Shown piece after piece: positions 37,202 to 49,199 of a stretch of 64,000 bases of DNA. The stretch lies in assembly GCF_900117425.1 (NCBI RefSeq), contig NZ_FPEH01000016.1, forward strand, positions 124,001 through 188,000, in the 5' to 3' direction. A program made the position numbers and the translations under genes. Origin of the DNA: Novosphingobium sp. NDB2Meth1. GTDB lineage: Bacteria > Pseudomonadota > Alphaproteobacteria > Sphingomonadales > Sphingomonadaceae. Each line of letters opens with the position of its first letter. Position 1 is the first letter of the stretch. The notes below the pieces were generated by a model. That model was given only the letters and a program-made list of their open reading frames with translations, searched no databases and was not told the DNA's origin.

Positions 37202-39229
37202 GTGGATTTCAGGACTGGAGACAGCGTCGCGGAGCATGACGGCCAGAGCGAGCTTCTGCTCGCCGGTGACAGTGCCCCCGCTGGTGGCAATGAGAAGGCA
37301 ATTGGCATGAATGCAGATGACAAGGGCAGCGAGGCACTCGTCGCGGCCCTGACAGCCATGGGGACCGCAGGCGCAGCCGGTGCGCTCGCCGCAGCGGCCA
37401 AGCCCGTTTCGGATTCCAAGACGATCAACGCCCGCCGCTTCGCGATTGCGACGAACTCGGATCGCGACGCGCTGCTGACGGCGTTCGGCAAGGAAACGCT
37501 CGACGACCGCTACCTCCTCCCCGGCGAACGCTATCAGGATCTCTTCGCGCGCGTCGCGGACGCCTATGCCGACGATCAGGACCACGCCCAGCGTCTCTAC
37601 GACTACATCTCGAAGCTGTGGTTCATGCCCGCCACGCCCGTCCTCTCGAACGGCGGCACCGGGCGGGGCCTGCCCATCTCGTGCTACCTCAATTCGGTGT
37701 CGGACAGCCTCGAAGGCATCGTCGGCACGTGGAACGAGAACGTCTGGCTCGCCAGCCGCGGCGGCGGCATCGGCACCTACTGGGGCCAGGTCCGCGGCAT
37801 CGGCGAATCTGTCGGCCTCAACGGCAAGACCAGCGGGATCATCCCCTTCGTCCGCGTGATGGACAGCCTCACCCTCGCGATCTCGCAGGGCTCGCTGCGC
37901 CGCGGTTCGGCCGCGTGCTACCTCGATATCTCGCACCCCGAGATCGAGGAGTTCCTCGAGATCCGCAAGCCGTCGGGCGATTTCAACCGCAAGGCCTTGA
38001 ACCTCCACCACGGCGTGCTCTTGACGGACGAGTTCATGGAAGCGGTCCGCGATGGCACCGAATTCCACTTGCGCAGCCCCAAGGACGGCTCGGTGCGCGG
38101 CACGGTCGATGCCCGCTCGCTGTTCCAGAAGCTCGTCGAAACCCGCCTCGCCACGGGCGAGCCCTACATCGTGTTCAACGACACGGTGAACCGCACGATG
38201 CCCAAGCATCACCGCGATCTCGGGCTCAAGGTCTCGACCTCGAACCTTTGCTCGGAAATCACGCTCCCCACCGGGCGCGACCACCTCGGCAACGATCGCA
38301 CCGCGGTGTGCTGCCTCTCCTCGCTCAACCTCGAAACCTGGGACGAGTGGCACAAGGACGAGCGCTTCATCGAGGACGTGCTCCGCTTCCTCGACAACGT
38401 GCTGCAGGACTACATCGACCGCGCGCCGGACGAGATGGCCCGCGCCAAGTATTCCGCGATGCGCGAACGCTCGGTCGGCATGGGCGTGATGGGCTACCAC
38501 TCGTTCCTGCAGCAGAAGGGCATCGCCTTCGAAAGCGCGATGGCCAAGGCGTGGAACCTCAAGATGTTCAAGCACATCGCCGCCAAGGCGGACGAGGCTT
38601 CGCTCCTCCTCGCGCAGGAACGCGGCGCGTGCCCGGATGCGGCGGACATGGGCGTCATGCAGCGCTTCTCGTGTAAGATGGCGATCGCCCCCACCGCGTC
38701 GATCTCGATCATCTGCGGCGGCACGTCTGCCTGCATCGAGCCGATCCCGGCCAACATCTACACCCACAAGACGCTCTCGGGCAGTTTCGTGGTCAAGAAC
38801 CCCTATCTCGAGAAGCTGCTCCAGTCGAAGTCGAAGGACTCCACCAACGTGTGGAACTCGATCCTCGAGCGCGGCGGTTCGGTCCAGCACCTCGATTTCC
38901 TCTCGCCGGAGGAAAAGGCGGTCTACAAGACCAGCTTCGAGATCGACCAGCGCTGGCTGCTCGAATTCGCGGCGGACCGCACGCCCTATATCGATCAGGC
39001 CCAGTCGCTGAACCTCTACATCCCGGCGGATGTCGACAAGTGGGACCTCATGATGCTGCACTTCCAGGCATGGGAGAAGGGCATCAAGTCGCTCTACTAC
39101 CTCCGCTCGAAGTCGGTGCAGCGCGCCGGTTTCGCCGGCGGCGTGGAGGCGGACAACACCGCCGAAGCCCCCAAGATCGAACTCAGCGCCGGCCAGACCG
39201 ACTACGAGGAATGCCTTGCCTGCCAGTGA
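37202..39229 (+). CDS. nrdA: Ribonucleoside-diphosphate reductase, alpha subunit
   Basis: The 675-residue large subunit (class Ia/Ic) reduces NDPs to dNDPs. Visible elements are GLPISCYLNSV (first active-site Cys), NLCSEI with the radical Cys and Glu, PTASISIICGG, and the C-terminal redox pair ECLACQ. GTG at 37202 with GGGGA upstream is preferred; ATG at 37307 with AGAAGG is a strong alternative and would give 640 residues. The beta subunit gene follows only after an intervening PepSY gene. Confidence 0.93.
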   Translation: MDFRTGDSVAEHDGQSELLLAGDSAPAGGNEKAIGMNADDKGSEALVAALTAMGTAGAAGALAAAAKPVSDSKTINARRFAIATNSDRDALLTAFGKETLDDRYLLPGERYQDLFARVADAYADDQDHAQRLYDYISKLWFMPATPVLSNGGTGRGLPISCYLNSVSDSLEGIVGTWNENVWLASRGGGIGTYWGQVRGIGESVGLNGKTSGIIPFVRVMDSLTLAISQGSLRRGSAACYLDISHPEIEEFLEIRKPSGDFNRKALNLHHGVLLTDEFMEAVRDGTEFHLRSPKDGSVRGTVDARSLFQKLVETRLATGEPYIVFNDTVNRTMPKHHRDLGLKVSTSNLCSEITLPTGRDHLGNDRTAVCCLSSLNLETWDEWHKDERFIEDVLRFLDNVLQDYIDRAPDEMARAKYSAMRERSVGMGVMGYHSFLQQKGIAFESAMAKAWNLKMFKHIAAKADEASLLLAQERGACPDAADMGVMQRFSCKMAIAPTASISIICGGTSACIEPIPANIYTHKTLSGSFVVKNPYLEKLLQSKSKDSTNVWNSILERGGSVQHLDFLSPEEKAVYKTSFEIDQRWLLEFAADRTPYIDQAQSLNLYIPADVDKWDLMMLHFQAWEKGIKSLYYLRSKSVQRAGFAGGVEADNTAEAPKIELSAGQTDYEECLACQ

Positions 39230-39370
39230 GCTGGACAAACTAAAGCTGACTTGAGGTTTAAACCATGCCGGCCCGCCTGATACAATCGGCCACACATTGC
39301 GGCTTGTCCGGCATGGCCTCCATCCGCGACACGGTTCCCGCTTGCCCCGGACAGTCCGGGCAGGCTACAC

Positions 39371-39387
39371 TTGCGAATAATTCGCAA
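39371..39387 (+). promoter_or_regulatory. Fur-like palindrome before the PepSY gene
   Basis: TTGCGAATAATTCGCAA is a perfect 8-1-8 palindrome, 19 bp before the PepSY start codon. It resembles alphaproteobacterial Fur-type iron boxes (TGC-AAT-ATT-GCA architecture). The adjacent gene belongs to a family often linked to iron or siderophore handling, which supports iron control of this gene and perhaps of nrdB behind it. Confidence 0.55.
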
Positions 39388-39406
39388 TTGCAAAAGGGAC
39401 CTCGTC

Positions 39407-39802
39407 GTGCGCAAGTTTCATCGCTGGATTTCGGTTTTCTTCGGCGTCTTCCTCCTCTGGATCGCCGTCACGGGCACACTCAGCCAGATCGTGCCGCTCA
39501 TGGCGGGCGGGGAGAAACCGAAAGCGGAGCAGACCGCCCAAAGTCCAGCCACGAAGCCCGCATTCACCTGCCCGCCGGACTACATGTGCCGCCCCAAGCC
39601 CAAGCCCGGCGATCCGCGCGCCCTGATCGGCCTCTTGCACCATCTGCACTCGGGCGAGAGCTTCGGACCCGTCGGCGTCGTGATCGGCACGCTGTCGGGC
39701 TTCGCGATGATTTTCTTCAGTTTTTCGGGCCTGTGGCTCTACATCCAGATGTGGCGCAACCGGGCCGAGCGCAAGCTCACGCCCCGCTGGTTCTGGAAGT
39801 AG
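39407..39802 (+). CDS. PepSY-associated membrane protein
   Basis: The 131-residue protein has an N-terminal KFHRWISVFFGVFLLWIAVTG segment (basic residues followed by a transmembrane helix), a short periplasmic loop with two Cys, and a second helix (VIGTLSGFAMIFFSFSGLWLYI). This is the layout of truncated PepSY-TM proteins, which occur near TonB and siderophore systems. GTG at 39407 with AAGGGA upstream is the likely start. It lies between nrdA and nrdB, perhaps tying nrdB expression to iron. Confidence 0.8.
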   Translation: MRKFHRWISVFFGVFLLWIAVTGTLSQIVPLMAGGEKPKAEQTAQSPATKPAFTCPPDYMCRPKPKPGDPRALIGLLHHLHSGESFGPVGVVIGTLSGFAMIFFSFSGLWLYIQMWRNRAERKLTPRWFWK

Positions 39803-39940
39803 CGCCTCCTGTCCTTCGGGGCGCCCGAGCAGACTGGGGAAAAACCGGTCAGGCTCTGATTCCCTTCACCCCGCGCGCTTTCACCGGTGCGCGGGCCGCC
39901 CTATCTTCCTTGCGCTGAACCCCGAACAGGACTCGTCCCC

Positions 39941-40999
39941 ATGTCACTTCTTCAAGCCCGCAGCTCCTACAAGCCCTTCGAATATCCTTGGGCCTACGAG
40001 TTCTGGAAGCGCCAGCAGCAGATCCACTGGATGCCCGAGGAAGTGCCGCTGGGCGAAGATTGCCGCGACTGGGCGCAGAAGATCTCGGACCACGAGCGCA
40101 ACCTGCTCACCCAGATCTTCCGCTTCTTCACCCAGGCCGATGTCGAGGTGCAGGATTGCTACCACGACAAGTACGGCCGCGTGTTCAAGCCGACCGAGGT
40201 CAAGATGATGCTCGCCGCCTTCTCCAACATGGAGACGGTGCACATCGCCGCCTACAGCCACCTGCTCGACACCATCGGCATGCCCGAAAGCGAGTACGCG
40301 ATGTTCCTCGAATACGAGGAAATGCGCGCCAAGCACGATTACCTGCAGCAGTTCGGCGTCGACAGCGATGAAGACATCGCCCGCACCCTCGCGATGTTCG
40401 GCGGCTTCACCGAAGGCCTCCAGCTCTTCGCCAGCTTCGCCATGCTGATGAACTTCCCGCGCTTCAACAAGATGAAGGGCATGGGCCAGATCGTCTCGTG
40501 GTCCGTCCGCGACGAATCGCTCCACTGCGAAGGCATCACCAAGTTGTTCCACGCCTTCGTGGCGGAGCGCGGCTGCCTCACCAAGGCGGTGAAGGAAGAC
40601 ATCATCGATTGCTGCCAGAAGACCGTCCGCCTCGAGGACGCCTTCATCGACCTCGCCTTCGAGCAGGGCCCGGTCCCGGGCATGAGCCCCAAGGAAATCA
40701 AGAAGTACATCCGCTATATCGCCGACTGGCGCCTCGGCCAGCTGGGCTTCCAGCCGATCTACATGATCGAGGAACACCCCCTCCCCTGGCTCACCCCGCT
40801 GCTCAACGGCGTCGAACACGCCAATTTCTTCGAAACCCGCGCCACTGAATACTCCAAGGCCGCCACCCGCGGCGACTGGAACACCGTGTGGTCCAGCTTC
40901 GACTCGCGCCGCAAGGCGAAGGCCGCGGAACCGGCGAACGAGCTGGTGGAAGAAGCCGAAGCGGACATGTTCAAGGCAGCCGGGATCGCGGCGGAGTAA
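39941..40999 (+). CDS. nrdB: Ribonucleoside-diphosphate reductase, beta subunit
   Basis: The 352-residue di-metal radical subunit has the ferritin-like helices with ADVEVQDCYHDKYG, then NMETVHIAAYSHLLDTIGM. The latter holds the Glu-x2-His pair and the Tyr four residues on that matches the radical tyrosine of class Ia enzymes. It also has SVRDESLHCEGI with the second metal-binding Glu and His. The C-terminal tail is acidic and probably docks to NrdA. ATG at 39941 is the family start. Confidence 0.95.
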   Translation: MSLLQARSSYKPFEYPWAYEFWKRQQQIHWMPEEVPLGEDCRDWAQKISDHERNLLTQIFRFFTQADVEVQDCYHDKYGRVFKPTEVKMMLAAFSNMETVHIAAYSHLLDTIGMPESEYAMFLEYEEMRAKHDYLQQFGVDSDEDIARTLAMFGGFTEGLQLFASFAMLMNFPRFNKMKGMGQIVSWSVRDESLHCEGITKLFHAFVAERGCLTKAVKEDIIDCCQKTVRLEDAFIDLAFEQGPVPGMSPKEIKKYIRYIADWRLGQLGFQPIYMIEEHPLPWLTPLLNGVEHANFFETRATEYSKAATRGDWNTVWSSFDSRRKAKAAEPANELVEEAEADMFKAAGIAAE

Positions 41000-41015
41000 T
41001 TCTGCCCACCCCCAA

Positions 41016-41037
41016 CCCCTCCCGCAGGCGGGAGGGG
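41016..41037. repeat. 22-bp palindrome, copy 1
   Basis: CCCCTCCCGC-ag-GCGGGAGGGG follows the nrdB stop. Four copies with identical arms and different central dinucleotides lie within 621 bp (starts 41016, 41097, 41509, 41615), two on each side of the DUF559 gene. Confidence 0.8.
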
Positions 41038-41096
41038 AGCTGAAATGGTACCTTTCAACTCACCTCCCGCCTTCGGGAAGGCGCAACATCTCATTC

Positions 41097-41118
41097 CCCC
41101 TCCCGCATGCGGGAGGGG
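41097..41118. repeat. 22-bp palindrome, copy 2
   Basis: CCCCTCCCGC-at-GCGGGAGGGG abuts the stop codon of the DUF559 gene. It may act as its transcription stop. Confidence 0.8.
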
Positions 41119-41484
41119 TTAGGGGTGGGCCAGCGACCTCACCTCCATAACCACCGTCTGAATCGCCCAAGCTACCTCCTCTACATTCCCCAGCACTTCG
41201 GCGTTGGTAAACCGAAGCACCCGGTATCCCGCTGCCTCGATCACCCGCGTCCTTACGGCATCCGCTTCCTGCCGCATTTCATGGCTGAACCCGTCGAGCT
41301 CCACGACCAGCATCAGCTCCCGGCACAGGAAATCCGCAAAGTACGGACCGACCGGCATCTGCCGGCTGAACTTTGCGCCAAGCTGCCCGCGCGCCAGGTA
41401 ACGCCACAGCTGCCTTTCCGCCGGCGTCGCCTGATTGCGCAATTCCCGCGCACGTTCCGTATTGCGAGGTTTGAACTTCACCAT
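41119..41484 (-). CDS. DUF559-domain endonuclease-like protein
   Basis: The 121-residue protein has RARELRNQATPAERQLWRYL, then FSRQMPVGPYFADFLCRELM, and VVELDGFSHEMRQEAD, the Vsr/restriction-like DUF559 pattern with the E-L-D-G acidic site. Family members are predicted nucleases with undefined roles and are often found singly among repeats. It is flanked by four copies of the same palindrome. ATG at 41484 excludes an extension across one palindrome. Confidence 0.85.
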   Translation of the reverse strand: MVKFKPRNTERARELRNQATPAERQLWRYLARGQLGAKFSRQMPVGPYFADFLCRELMLVVELDGFSHEMRQEADAVRTRVIEAAGYRVLRFTNAEVLGNVEEVAWAIQTVVMEVRSLAHP

Positions 41485-41508
41485 CACGCGGAGAGTGCCC
41501 ACCCCCGA

Positions 41509-41530
41509 CCCCTCCCGCAAGCGGGAGGGG
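41509..41530. repeat. 22-bp palindrome, copy 3
   Basis: CCCCTCCCGC-aa-GCGGGAGGGG lies 24 bp upstream of the DUF559 start codon, preceded by cccacccccga as in copy 1. Confidence 0.8.
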
Positions 41531-41614
41531 GGCCAGACGCCGCGCAACCTGTTCCACCGTGGTGTGAACTGTGAAATCCGCCTAACACTTGCGGGAGGGC
41601 TCTACCTGTCCTCT

Positions 41615-41636
41615 CCCCTCCCGCTTGCGGGAGGGG
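41615..41636. repeat. 22-bp palindrome, copy 4
   Basis: CCCCTCCCGC-tt-GCGGGAGGGG is followed by gtcgggagtgggcc, a variant of the flank beside copy 2. A half copy (GCGGGAGGG) lies at about 41591. Confidence 0.8.
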
Positions 41637-41683
41637 TCGGGAGTGGGCCTGCAACGCCGCAACCAAGCGCAGCGCTTCCACCC

Positions 41684-41712
41684 TTGACAAGACGAACCAT
41701 ATAGGTTATACG
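41684..41712 (+). promoter_or_regulatory. Consensus-like sigma-70 promoter
   Basis: TTGACA (41684-41689), a 17-bp spacer and TATACG (41707-41712) form a strong-looking housekeeping promoter pointing right. No coding frame with a ribosome-binding site follows in the next 390 bp, and the next annotated gene is on the other strand. Confidence 0.6.
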
Positions 41713-42100
41713 CCCCGCCCAGATCGGGAGCAGGCTAGGCCGGCCTCGCCCTCGCTCCTTTGGCCGTAAAACGCCAACGCGACCGGTGCGGGCTGCGGGT
41801 TCAAGGTGGGGCGGTCTCCCCCAAGTCCTTGGCCAGGCAACCTACCGCGCCAGCACGCAGATCATGGCTCCCCTCGGCTTCGTCCCGGTGCGAGCAAAGA
41901 CCGGCACGCACGCGAGCCGCTACCCCGGTCCCGGGCCATGATCGACACAAATGGCTGCGCCGGACCTCTTCTGCCCATCCGGCCACTCGCACCCGGCGGA
42001 ACACGACGCCCTCCCCGCAGCACCAGTGCAGGTGCCGCACCGGTCGCGCGATCCCCCCTAATGCCCGTCAGCCGCGAGGCCGCGCCGCCAAATCCAACAA
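41713..42100 (+). other. Gene-free region downstream of a strong promoter
   Basis: No supported coding frame is found. A stem of GGGAGC (41726-41731) with GCTCCC (41867-41872) could close a structured RNA of about 150 nt. Signature sequences of SRP RNA, tmRNA and RNase P RNA are not visible. A 25-residue frame (MAPLGFVPVRAKTGT...) is probably fortuitous. The region may hold an unannotated small RNA. Confidence 0.35.
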
Positions 42101-42490
42101 TCAGTCTGTCAACCAGCCCATCATCACCGCAAACAGCAGGGCCTCCAGCCCACCCAGCAGCGCATAGACCGCGGCCCACATCAGCGGGCGCGGCACTTGC
42201 GCGAGATCGGGCCGGCCTGCGGGATAGCGCAGCGCTACCTCCGCACCCACCGGCGGCTTCATCGCGCCGGAATAGACCGCATCGACCACCTCGTGCGTCC
42301 CCTCCTCGCCCGCGAAGCGGAACACCGGCGCATAGGCGCGGGCGCCCTCGTCCCATGTCGAGCGGTACGCCGTCACCACGCCCATCACCCGCAGCGAAGG
42401 CCGCGTCAGCCGCACCCAGTCGCGGCGCGCCAGCACCCACAGGCTGAACAGGCATAGCGCCTGACCCGCAAGGAGGAAGAACAGCTTCAT
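42101..42490 (-). CDS. DUF3592-like membrane protein
   Basis: The 129-residue protein has an N-terminal hydrophobic helix (LFFLLAGQALCLFSLWVLA), a beta-rich central part (AYAPVFRFAGEEGTHEV, GAEVALRYPAGRPDLAQV) and a C-terminal helix (AVYALLGGLEALLFAVMMGW). This matches the DUF3592 layout: extracytoplasmic domain between two membrane segments. Function is unknown and no partner is obvious nearby. Confidence 0.75.
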   Translation of the reverse strand: MKLFFLLAGQALCLFSLWVLARRDWVRLTRPSLRVMGVVTAYRSTWDEGARAYAPVFRFAGEEGTHEVVDAVYSGAMKPPVGAEVALRYPAGRPDLAQVPRPLMWAAVYALLGGLEALLFAVMMGWLTD

Positions 42491-42540
42491 CGCGCGGAGG
42501 ATGGCATGGGCGGGTTAAAACATAGCCCAACACGCCAAGA

Positions 42541-42615
42541 CCGCTCATGCTGAGCTTGTCGAAGCATCAGTCACGACGGTCGTGCCAGCACCCTTCGACA
42601 AGCTCAGGGTGAGCG
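42541..42615. repeat. REP-like palindrome, copy B
   Basis: CCGCTCATGCTGAGCTTGTC (42541 on) pairs with CTTCGACAAGCTCAGGGTGA (42593 on) around a 28-bp spacer. The arms match those of copies A (17287) and C (54329), in the reverse order. Confidence 0.85.
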
Positions 42616-42653
42616 AGTTTGGTGGACTCATGCGCGAGTTGGAGGGAAAGGCC

Positions 42654-42922
42654 TCAGTGCGCGGTCTCGCCGCCTTCCTCACCCAGCCTTGCAGCCAGCA
42701 CCGCAATCTCCGCCGGTTCCAGCAGCCACGTCCGCGTCGCTCGCCCCGCGCGGTGCACCGGCACGGTCAGCAGCAGGCGCGCGTTTGCCTTCGCGTGCGG
42801 CTTGTAGAGCGTGAAGTGCAGCGCGCACTCGCGGACCGTCCCGATGATCGGCACGCGCCCTTCCAGATCGATCATCGTGGCCGCCTGATCCCACGGAATA
42901 TCGGCCAGCGTAGCCCCTGCCA

Positions 42923-42923
<1 letters not shown>
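42654..42923 (-). CDS. Conserved-looking hypothetical protein coupled to gyrB
   Basis: The 89-residue protein starts at ATG 42923, which overlaps the gyrB stop by one base (TGATG), a typical re-initiation arrangement. It is soluble and beta-rich by eye: TMIDLEGRVPIIGTVREC, then LHFTLYKPHAKANARLLLTV, and WLLEPAEIAVLAARLGEE. No known domain is recognised. Tight coupling implies co-expression with gyrase subunit B; a regulatory or unrelated role is open. Confidence 0.7.
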
Positions 42924-47084
<4,161 letters not shown>

Positions 47085-47128
47085 GTCACACGTTTGTAAT
47101 CATTCGCTTTAACGGAAATCATCCACAT

Positions 47129-47160
47129 CCTGTCCACAGGTCCATACACCTGTGGACAGG
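47129..47160. terminator. Inverted repeat between peptidase and HNH genes
   Basis: CCTGTCCACAGG (47129-47140) and CCTGTGGACAGG (47149-47160) are perfect complements with an 8-bp spacer. It may terminate the peptidase transcript, but there is no T-run. Confidence 0.45.
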
Positions 47161-47321
47161 ATAACATTCCTCCCCTTGACGCATGAGTCGCGGCTGTGTT
47201 CTTTTCCGGCCATGCGTCACGAAGCGGTCATCCGCGTACCCCAAATCGCACCCGGCAGGCGCCACGCGCCCGTTCCGGGCGGGACCATCGGCGCATTCTT
47301 GCGAAAGGGCCGAACGGGAGC

Positions 47322-47960
47322 ATGCTTCATAGGGCGCTGATCGAGCGGGCGGCGGATGCCAGGCCCCATAGCGGAAGTCCCCATGCGGAGGGGGCCGCCT
47401 TCCTCGGGCATGATCGCCATCTCTCGAATTGCCCGGCGCTTGTGCTCAACGCCGATTACACTCCGCTGAGCTATTATCCCTTGAGCCTCTGGCCGTGGCA
47501 GACCGCGATCAAGGCCGTCTTCCTCGAGCGGGTCGACATCATCGCGACCTACGACCGCGAGGTCCACAGCGCTTCGCTCGACATGAAGATCCCCTCGGTC
47601 ATCGCGCTGCGCCAGTATGTGAAGCCGAGCGAGTTCCCTGCCTTCACGCGCTTCAACCTGTTCCTGCGCGACAAGTTCCAGTGCCAGTATTGCGGCTGCC
47701 CGGACCATCTGACCTTCGATCACGTCGTGCCGCGCCGCCTCGGCGGGCGCACCACGTGGGAAAACGTCGTCGCCGCCTGCGCGCCGTGCAACATGCGCAA
47801 AGGCGGCCGCACCCCGGCCCAGGCCGCGATGCGCCTGATCACCGAACCGATCCGGCCGACCTCGTGGCACCTGCAAGAGCGCGGCCGCCTGTTCCCGCCG
47901 GGCCACTTGCACGAAAGCTGGCGCGACTGGCTCTACTGGGACGTCGAACTCGAAGGCTGA
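47322..47960 (+). CDS. HNH endonuclease
   Basis: The 212-residue protein has the zinc-binding and catalytic HNH core FQCQYCG, FDHVVPRRLGGRTTWENVV and CAPCNMRKGGRTP. A helical N-terminal domain (LVLNADYTPLSYYPLSLWPW) typical for the chromosomal 'HNH endonuclease' group of bacteria precedes it. No restriction methylase or phage genes surround it, so a role in repair or recombination is likelier than defence. It overlaps the convergent MFS gene by 28 bp. Confidence 0.87.
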   Translation: MLHRALIERAADARPHSGSPHAEGAAFLGHDRHLSNCPALVLNADYTPLSYYPLSLWPWQTAIKAVFLERVDIIATYDREVHSASLDMKIPSVIALRQYVKPSEFPAFTRFNLFLRDKFQCQYCGCPDHLTFDHVVPRRLGGRTTWENVVAACAPCNMRKGGRTPAQAAMRLITEPIRPTSWHLQERGRLFPPGHLHESWRDWLYWDVELEG

Positions 47961-49174
47961 GCTGCTTTCGCGAGCAGGCTGGCGCCCTTCATGAACAGCA
48001 GCATGGCAAGGCCGCCAATGCTCGCCGCCAGCAGCATCGGCATGCCCGGCAGGTTCACCACCGCGTTCGGCCCTGAAAAGCGCGCCAGGGTCTGGGTATA
48101 GAGCGGCGGCCCGATGATCGCCGCGATCGATCCGATGGCTTGCGTCGCGCCCTGCAGCTCCCCTTGGCTCCGCGCATCGACCGCGCGGCTGTTGAGCGCC
48201 GCGATCGAAGGCTGCACCAGCCCTTGCGCCGCGCCGATGGTGATGCCGAGGTAGACCTGCCAGGTCCGCGTCGCGAGGGTGTAGATCACCGCCGAAGCCG
48301 CCATACCCGCCACGCCCAGCATCACTGTCCGCCGCTCGCCCAGCCGCGCCAGCACCTGCTTCAGCGCGAAGCCCTGCACGACCGCGCTGGTTATCCCGAC
48401 CATCGCCAACGCGAGGCCCACGTCCCACGCCGAATAGCCATAAGCCGCAATCGCGAAGTACGACCACACCGCCGGATAGACGATGTGCGCCAGCTGCCAT
48501 GTGGCAAGCGCCGCCACGAACCACAGCACCGTCGCGCTCTGCCGCCGCAGCGCCTGCAGCGAGGCCAGCGCATTGGCGCGGCGCCAGTCGAACGGGCGGC
48601 GGTTCTCGGGCGCCAACGATTCCGTCAGGAACATCAGGCCGAACAGGAAGTTGCCCAGCGCCAGCGTGGCGGCGGCAGCAAAGGGCAGCCGCTGGTCGAA
48701 CGAGCCGAGGATCCCGCCCAGCGCCGGCCCCACGACGAAGCCGATCCCGAACGCCATGCCCATGAACCCGAACCGCGCCGCACGCTGCTCCGGCGGCGTC
48801 ACGTCGGCGATATAGGCATAGGCCGCCGAATAGCTCGCCCCCGCCGCACCCGCGACGAGCCGCCCGAGAATGAGCCACGAGAACGTCGGCGCCAGCGCCT
48901 GCAGCGCGTAATCGAGCGCCATCGCGAGAACGGACGCCAGCATCACTGGCCGCCGTCCGAACCGGTCCGAAAGATTGCCGATCACCGGCGCAAACACGAA
49001 CTGCGTCACCGCATAGCCCGCACCCAGCCACCCGGCGTATTCCGCCGCGACCGTGATCGGCACATGCGCCAGATGCATGATCAGGCCCGGCAGCACCGGC
49101 ATCGCGATGCCGAAGCTCAGCATGTCGATCAGCACGATGGCGAACACGAAACTGATCGAAGCCCGGTTCGCCAC
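47933..49174 (-). CDS. MFS exporter of the TCR/Tet (DHA1) type
   Basis: This is a 413-residue, twelve-helix transporter. Motif A appears as GNLSDRFGRRPVMLASVLAM, and the first helix carries LIDMLSFGIAMPVLPGL as in TetA-like drug:H+ antiporters. The family exports tetracycline and other lipophilic drugs; resistance cannot be assumed. The divergent neighbour is absent; the nitronate monooxygenase gene ends 25 bp upstream on the same strand. Convergent overlap with the HNH gene is 28 bp. Confidence 0.88.
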   Translation of the reverse strand: MANRASISFVFAIVLIDMLSFGIAMPVLPGLIMHLAHVPITVAAEYAGWLGAGYAVTQFVFAPVIGNLSDRFGRRPVMLASVLAMALDYALQALAPTFSWLILGRLVAGAAGASYSAAYAYIADVTPPEQRAARFGFMGMAFGIGFVVGPALGGILGSFDQRLPFAAAATLALGNFLFGLMFLTESLAPENRRPFDWRRANALASLQALRRQSATVLWFVAALATWQLAHIVYPAVWSYFAIAAYGYSAWDVGLALAMVGITSAVVQGFALKQVLARLGERRTVMLGVAGMAASAVIYTLATRTWQVYLGITIGAAQGLVQPSIAALNSRAVDARSQGELQGATQAIGSIAAIIGPPLYTQTLARFSGPNAVVNLPGMPMLLAASIGGLAMLLFMKGASLLAKAAQPSSSTSQ

Positions 49175-49199
49175 GTGGTTCTGCCCCTCTATGCCGCGC

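Noticed and set aside
41713..41880. SRP RNA, tmRNA or RNase P RNA
   Set aside because: The conserved GGAAG-type SRP tetraloop, a tmRNA tag or tRNA-like end, and the RNase P P4 motif are all missing.
47101..47160. DnaA-box cluster suggested by repeated TCCACA
   Set aside because: The repeats are better explained by the perfect CCTGTCCACAGG palindrome; only one imperfect box-like match (TCATCCACA) exists.
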